Origin: Pseudomonadota bacterium
Lineage (GTDB): Bacteria; Vulcanimicrobiota; Xenobia; RGZZ01
Direction: 5' to 3'
Length of the DNA: 33,630 nt
Assembly: GCA_010028905.1 (NCBI GenBank)
Contig: RGZZ01000011.1
Coordinates: 1 to 33,630, forward strand
Below, in pieces: positions 30,995-33,630 of this stretch. Positions within the stretch are counted from its first letter, which is position 1. Each line of letters starts with the position of its first letter. A model generated the notes under the pieces. The model made no database searches. It saw only the letters and a program-made list of their open reading frames with translations, and was not told the origin of the DNA. Made by a program: the position numbers and the translations under genes.

Positions 30995-33189
30995 CCGGAT
31001 ACGGTGGGTGGGGCCGTCTGCTGGTAGGGCGGCTGCCACGTCTGATTCACAGGGAAGTTCGCCGGCGCCGTGGTCTGCGTCAGTCGGGGATCTTGATAGA
31101 GCAGCTGCTTCTTCGAGCCGATATTGACGATCATGCATTCCTGGCGCCCCACCTGCGAGCCGTAGCTGACCACGTTGCGCGAGCCCCCGTCGCCGAGAAG
31201 ACCCGCGATGGCGTAGTTCGATACCACGTAACCGTCGATCCTGGTCACAGGTGTGCAGTAGTTGGTGTACGACGACGCGCTGCTCGGGAACTGGTCGAAG
31301 AAGCTGCTGGTGAACGTCTGGGTGCTGTAGTTGCCGCTCGAATCCTGGCGCGACGCGAACTGGAAGTCTCGGGTGTAGTTGTAGGCCTGGGTGTAGCGCC
31401 CGTTGCCGTCGGTATCCTCACCTGTTCCCGGAACCACCGAGTAGCCGTTCGGAACCACGGCCTGACCGTTGCTTATGGTGAGGTCAGACCACTGCACGTT
31501 CCCGTTCGAGTCTTGTATCTGAACGGTCCACTTGGCATCGTTCTCCTTGGAGTCGTTGGGGTTCGACTGCTTGGAGTTCACGACGCTGTCGAGACCGGCG
31601 TCTTCGTGGTTGTCGTTCACCTTCTGGCCGGTGACGGGGTCGGTGTAGTTCAGCCACGCCATGACCTGCGAGTTCCAGTTTGAAGAGGTCACGTCGCCAT
31701 AGACCACCGACCCGCCTGCCACGTACGACACGAGGCTGGCGCTGGTGTAGTCTGAGGCCGTCGGGGTGGGCGCCGCCACGGGCGTGGTGGACGAGCCGTT
31801 CCCTGTCTGACCGTTTGTGGGGTAGTCGTACGGTGGGGCCGACGTGGGGCCGTCGCCCCCCTTGTACTGCACGTTGCCCGCGACGTACATGTTGCGACCC
31901 GCGTAGAGGCTGCCGCGCCCCTCGATGAGCCCTTGCATCACGATGTTGCCCTTCACCACCACGGGCCCGTTGATGGCGATGACGTCGACGGTGGGCTTGC
32001 CGTTGACGCTCAGGTTCTGGTTGTAGCCGGCCACCATCTGCGAGATGGGCGTGCCTGCGAGCACCACGTTCTCCTTCTGCCCGCTCCCGGTCGTGCCGTA
32101 GGTGCCCGTGGTTGTGATGTTGCGTGAGCTGATGGGAACCGAGGCCAGGGTGAACGGGTTGGTCGACGTCACCTCATAGGTGTTCATCTTCAGGGAGGGG
32201 GGCTGGTTGGTGACGGGGTCCCTCCAGTTCGCCACGGTCTGTGACATGAGCGATCCGCTCTCGTTGGCGATGTCATTCAGGTTCATGGGAACCTGCATCT
32301 TCCCCACGTTCGACACCGGTGAGGGCTGAGGGGCGGCGCTGCCGCCGGCCGATGCCAGGGTGCCGTAGTTCGGATTGGGGTTGCTCTGGCCGGGTGTATT
32401 GGTGTGTACGCTCAAGGAGGCGAAGGGGCTGCTGTAGGTGCTCGACGCATTCGGATCGTTGTACATGGTGCCGTTCACGTTCACCGGCGCCATGTTGGTG
32501 GGATTCACCCCGAGGTACGTGCCGCTGCCGAGGATGTCGAAGTTGCCGTTGGCTCCCGTGTTGCCGAAGATGAGGGCCTGACCCTGTGAGAAGCCGGACC
32601 ACCAGGCCCAGTGGTTCATGAAGTAGGCGTAGTTGAACACGGGGGAAGGTCCGGAGGGGGGGGCCACGGTGGTGGCGGTGGAGACGGTTCCACTGAGGGT
32701 GTAGACCAGCTTCACCGTGCGCGTCAAGCCTGGAACGTTGAGCGTCCAGCCCGTCGAGGAGATGATGACGCTGCCCGCCACAGACTGCGTGTTGTTGGCC
32801 GTGTTCGTGCTCATGACCTGAGTGCTCGACTGTATGGTGACCGTGGCGTAGCCGATCACCGAGCCGGCGGCGTTGTATATGGTCTGGTTCGAGAGTGCGC
32901 CGCTGCCCTGGGCGGCTTGCCCCGCGTTCACCGGCATCTGGGGGTCGTTCTTGGCGGTGGCGTTCTGGGTCAGGTCGAGCTTGCGCAGGTAGTCCTCGAG
33001 CAGCTCGGCATGCCGCATGGCGGCAGCCTCGGCTACGTAGCGCGCCTGGGTCGAGATCATCTGGTGATTGACCATGAAGATGGTGTTGTTCGACCGAATC
33101 AGCACCGCCGTGACAAAGAACAGGCAGAGCGACAGGATGATGAGGACCGTGATGAGGGCGACGCCGCGTTTTCTTGTTCGCATGTTCAT
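30961..33189 (-). CDS. PilX/GspK-like prepilin-type protein with bactofilin-like midsection
   Basis: 742 residues from ATG 33187-33189; GAGGA lies 5 bases upstream, and ATG overlaps the stop of the preceding gene (ATGA). The N-terminus K-R-G-V-A-L-I-T-V-L-I-I-L is the prepilin pattern with a cut after G9; the usual Glu5 is absent (Thr), as in GspK/PilX-type minor pilins. A helical region (~35-75) leads to a long Ser/Thr/Asn/Gly-rich body. Near 400-447 short repeats of V-x-G-N-I-x-x-x-G, with I-N-G-P-V-V-V-K-G-N-I-V-M-Q-G and Y-A-G-R-N-M-Y-V-A-G-N-V, resemble bactofilin-like beta-helix rungs. It is several times longer than usual minor pilins. It may cap or modify a type IV pilus or type II secretion pseudopilus. 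Confidence 0.75.
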   Translation of the reverse strand: MNMRTRKRGVALITVLIILSLCLFFVTAVLIRSNNTIFMVNHQMISTQARYVAEAAAMRHAELLEDYLRKLDLTQNATAKNDPQMPVNAGQAAQGSGALSNQTIYNAAGSVIGYATVTIQSSTQVMSTNTANNTQSVAGSVIISSTGWTLNVPGLTRTVKLVYTLSGTVSTATTVAPPSGPSPVFNYAYFMNHWAWWSGFSQGQALIFGNTGANGNFDILGSGTYLGVNPTNMAPVNVNGTMYNDPNASSTYSSPFASLSVHTNTPGQSNPNPNYGTLASAGGSAAPQPSPVSNVGKMQVPMNLNDIANESGSLMSQTVANWRDPVTNQPPSLKMNTYEVTSTNPFTLASVPISSRNITTTGTYGTTGSGQKENVVLAGTPISQMVAGYNQNLSVNGKPTVDVIAINGPVVVKGNIVMQGLIEGRGSLYAGRNMYVAGNVQYKGGDGPTSAPPYDYPTNGQTGNGSSTTPVAAPTPTASDYTSASLVSYVAGGSVVYGDVTSSNWNSQVMAWLNYTDPVTGQKVNDNHEDAGLDSVVNSKQSNPNDSKENDAKWTVQIQDSNGNVQWSDLTISNGQAVVPNGYSVVPGTGEDTDGNGRYTQAYNYTRDFQFASRQDSSGNYSTQTFTSSFFDQFPSSASSYTNYCTPVTRIDGYVVSNYAIAGLLGDGGSRNVVSYGSQVGRQECMIVNIGSKKQLLYQDPRLTQTTAPANFPVNQTWQPPYQQTAPPTVSGWTTVRAWQDI

Positions 33190-33630
33190 GGATTCCTCAG
33201 CAAGACTTGGGTGCCGTACTCGATGTACGATTCGGGAAGCTTGCCCGTCTCGTGGGTTAAGGTCGAGTCTTCTCGCCAGCCGTTCAGACCTGTTTCGTCG
33301 GGCTTGGCCTTTACCTTGGCGTAGATCTGCAGCAGCCCGCACGCGAAGGGGCTGGTGGAATAGCCCGTGTTCACCTTGTAGCCGCTGGGCAGCATCGGAT
33401 CGGCGAGCTGGGGGCCGAGCCAGAACGCCACCTCACCCGTGGGAATGACGATCTCGTAGGCCTGCCCGTTGCTGGGGGTCTCCTGGCGGATGAGTGCCAG
33501 ACCCGTGGGGCTCTGAGCGTTGTACTGGAACGACTTCAGGGAGTACTCCACCGTCTTCGCGCCCAGGGTGTAGGTGATGTCGTTGAACCAGCCAGGAGGC
33601 TGCTGGTTGTTGATGGTCGGCGGTTTCGAG
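33186..33630 (-). CDS. C-terminal part of a pilin-like (PilW/GspJ-type) protein, 5' end outside window
   Basis: The frame is open to the right edge; the visible ~147 codons end at TGA 33186-33188, overlapping the start of the PilX-like gene. The portion P-P-G-W-F-N-D-I-T-Y-T-L-G followed by V-E-Y-S-L-K and a Q-S-P-T-G-L-A-L-I-R strand resembles the C-terminal globular part of PilW/GspJ-like pseudopilins. The diagnostic hydrophobic N-terminal helix lies outside the window. The overlap with the PilX-like gene indicates one operon. Assignment is by context and pattern, not firm. Confidence 0.5.
   Translation of the reverse strand, partial: SKPPTINNQQPPGWFNDITYTLGAKTVEYSLKSFQYNAQSPTGLALIRQETPSNGQAYEIVIPTGEVAFWLGPQLADPMLPSGYKVNTGYSTSPFACGLLQIYAKVKAKPDETGLNGWREDSTLTHETGKLPESYIEYGTQVLLRNP

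Overview
The window is a GC-rich bacterial chromosome segment that spans the replication origin. It holds the order mnmE-khpB-yidC-yidD-rnpA-rpmH / oriC / dnaA-dnaN. There is no plasmid, phage or insertion-sequence signal. The short Oxa1-type YidC, the KhpB/Jag gene between yidC and mnmE, the small SRP RNA and the exported proteins fit a little-characterised free-living lineage. An Armatimonadota- or Eremiobacterota-like organism is a guess, not something the sequence proves.

Layout. (1) 1-5314: tail of a clostripain-like protein on +, then on - a SAM methyltransferase, a complete tricorn-type protease and a DUF4870-like membrane protein. (2) 5370-6543: a compact minus-strand stable-RNA operon, with a sigma70-like promoter, tRNA-Ser(GCT), tRNA-Arg(CCG), tadA, tRNA-Ser(CGA), tRNA-Ser(GGA) and SRP RNA ending in a T tract. 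(3) 6594-9688: dnaN and dnaA on -, separated by a 569-base non-coding spacer carrying a dense cluster of CCGG-centred motifs. (4) 9689-10604: oriC, with two convergent pairs of DnaA boxes and a consensus promoter reading into rpmH. (5) 10605-14335: rpmH, rnpA, yidD, yidC, khpB and mnmE on +, mostly overlapping. (6) 14370-18322: a lipoprotein (-), an apparently exported beta-CASP metallo-beta-lactamase (+), a small orphan protein and an exported glutaminase. (7) 18419-27836: a chemosensory locus, with a receiver-histidine kinase on - divergent from STAS-cheY-cheA-cheW-mcp-cheR-cheD-cheB on +. (8) 27885-33630: minus-strand envelope and surface genes, namely a secreted propeller-like protein, a secreted low-complexity protein with FrpC-like and EF-hand regions, a small membrane protein, a PilX/GspK-like prepilin protein and the end of a second pilin-like gene.

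How the parts work together. The origin genes initiate replication and make ribosomes, RNase P and the membrane insertion machinery. The chemosensory operon looks complete and soluble: a protoglobin-GAF receptor would sense gas or redox state and signal through CheW/CheA to CheY, with adaptation by CheR, CheB and CheD. The receptor ends in W-E-D-F, like the CheR-tethering pentapeptide of enteric receptors. No flagellar genes are visible; the pilin-like genes nearby make surface motility a possible output, but this is inference.

The most unusual observations are the CCGG palindrome cluster between dnaA and dnaN, the paired DnaA boxes, tadA inside a tRNA/SRP RNA operon, the degenerate CheB receiver, the non-phosphorylatable STAS protein and the signal-peptide-bearing beta-CASP enzyme. 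I found no convincing wholly new multi-gene system.
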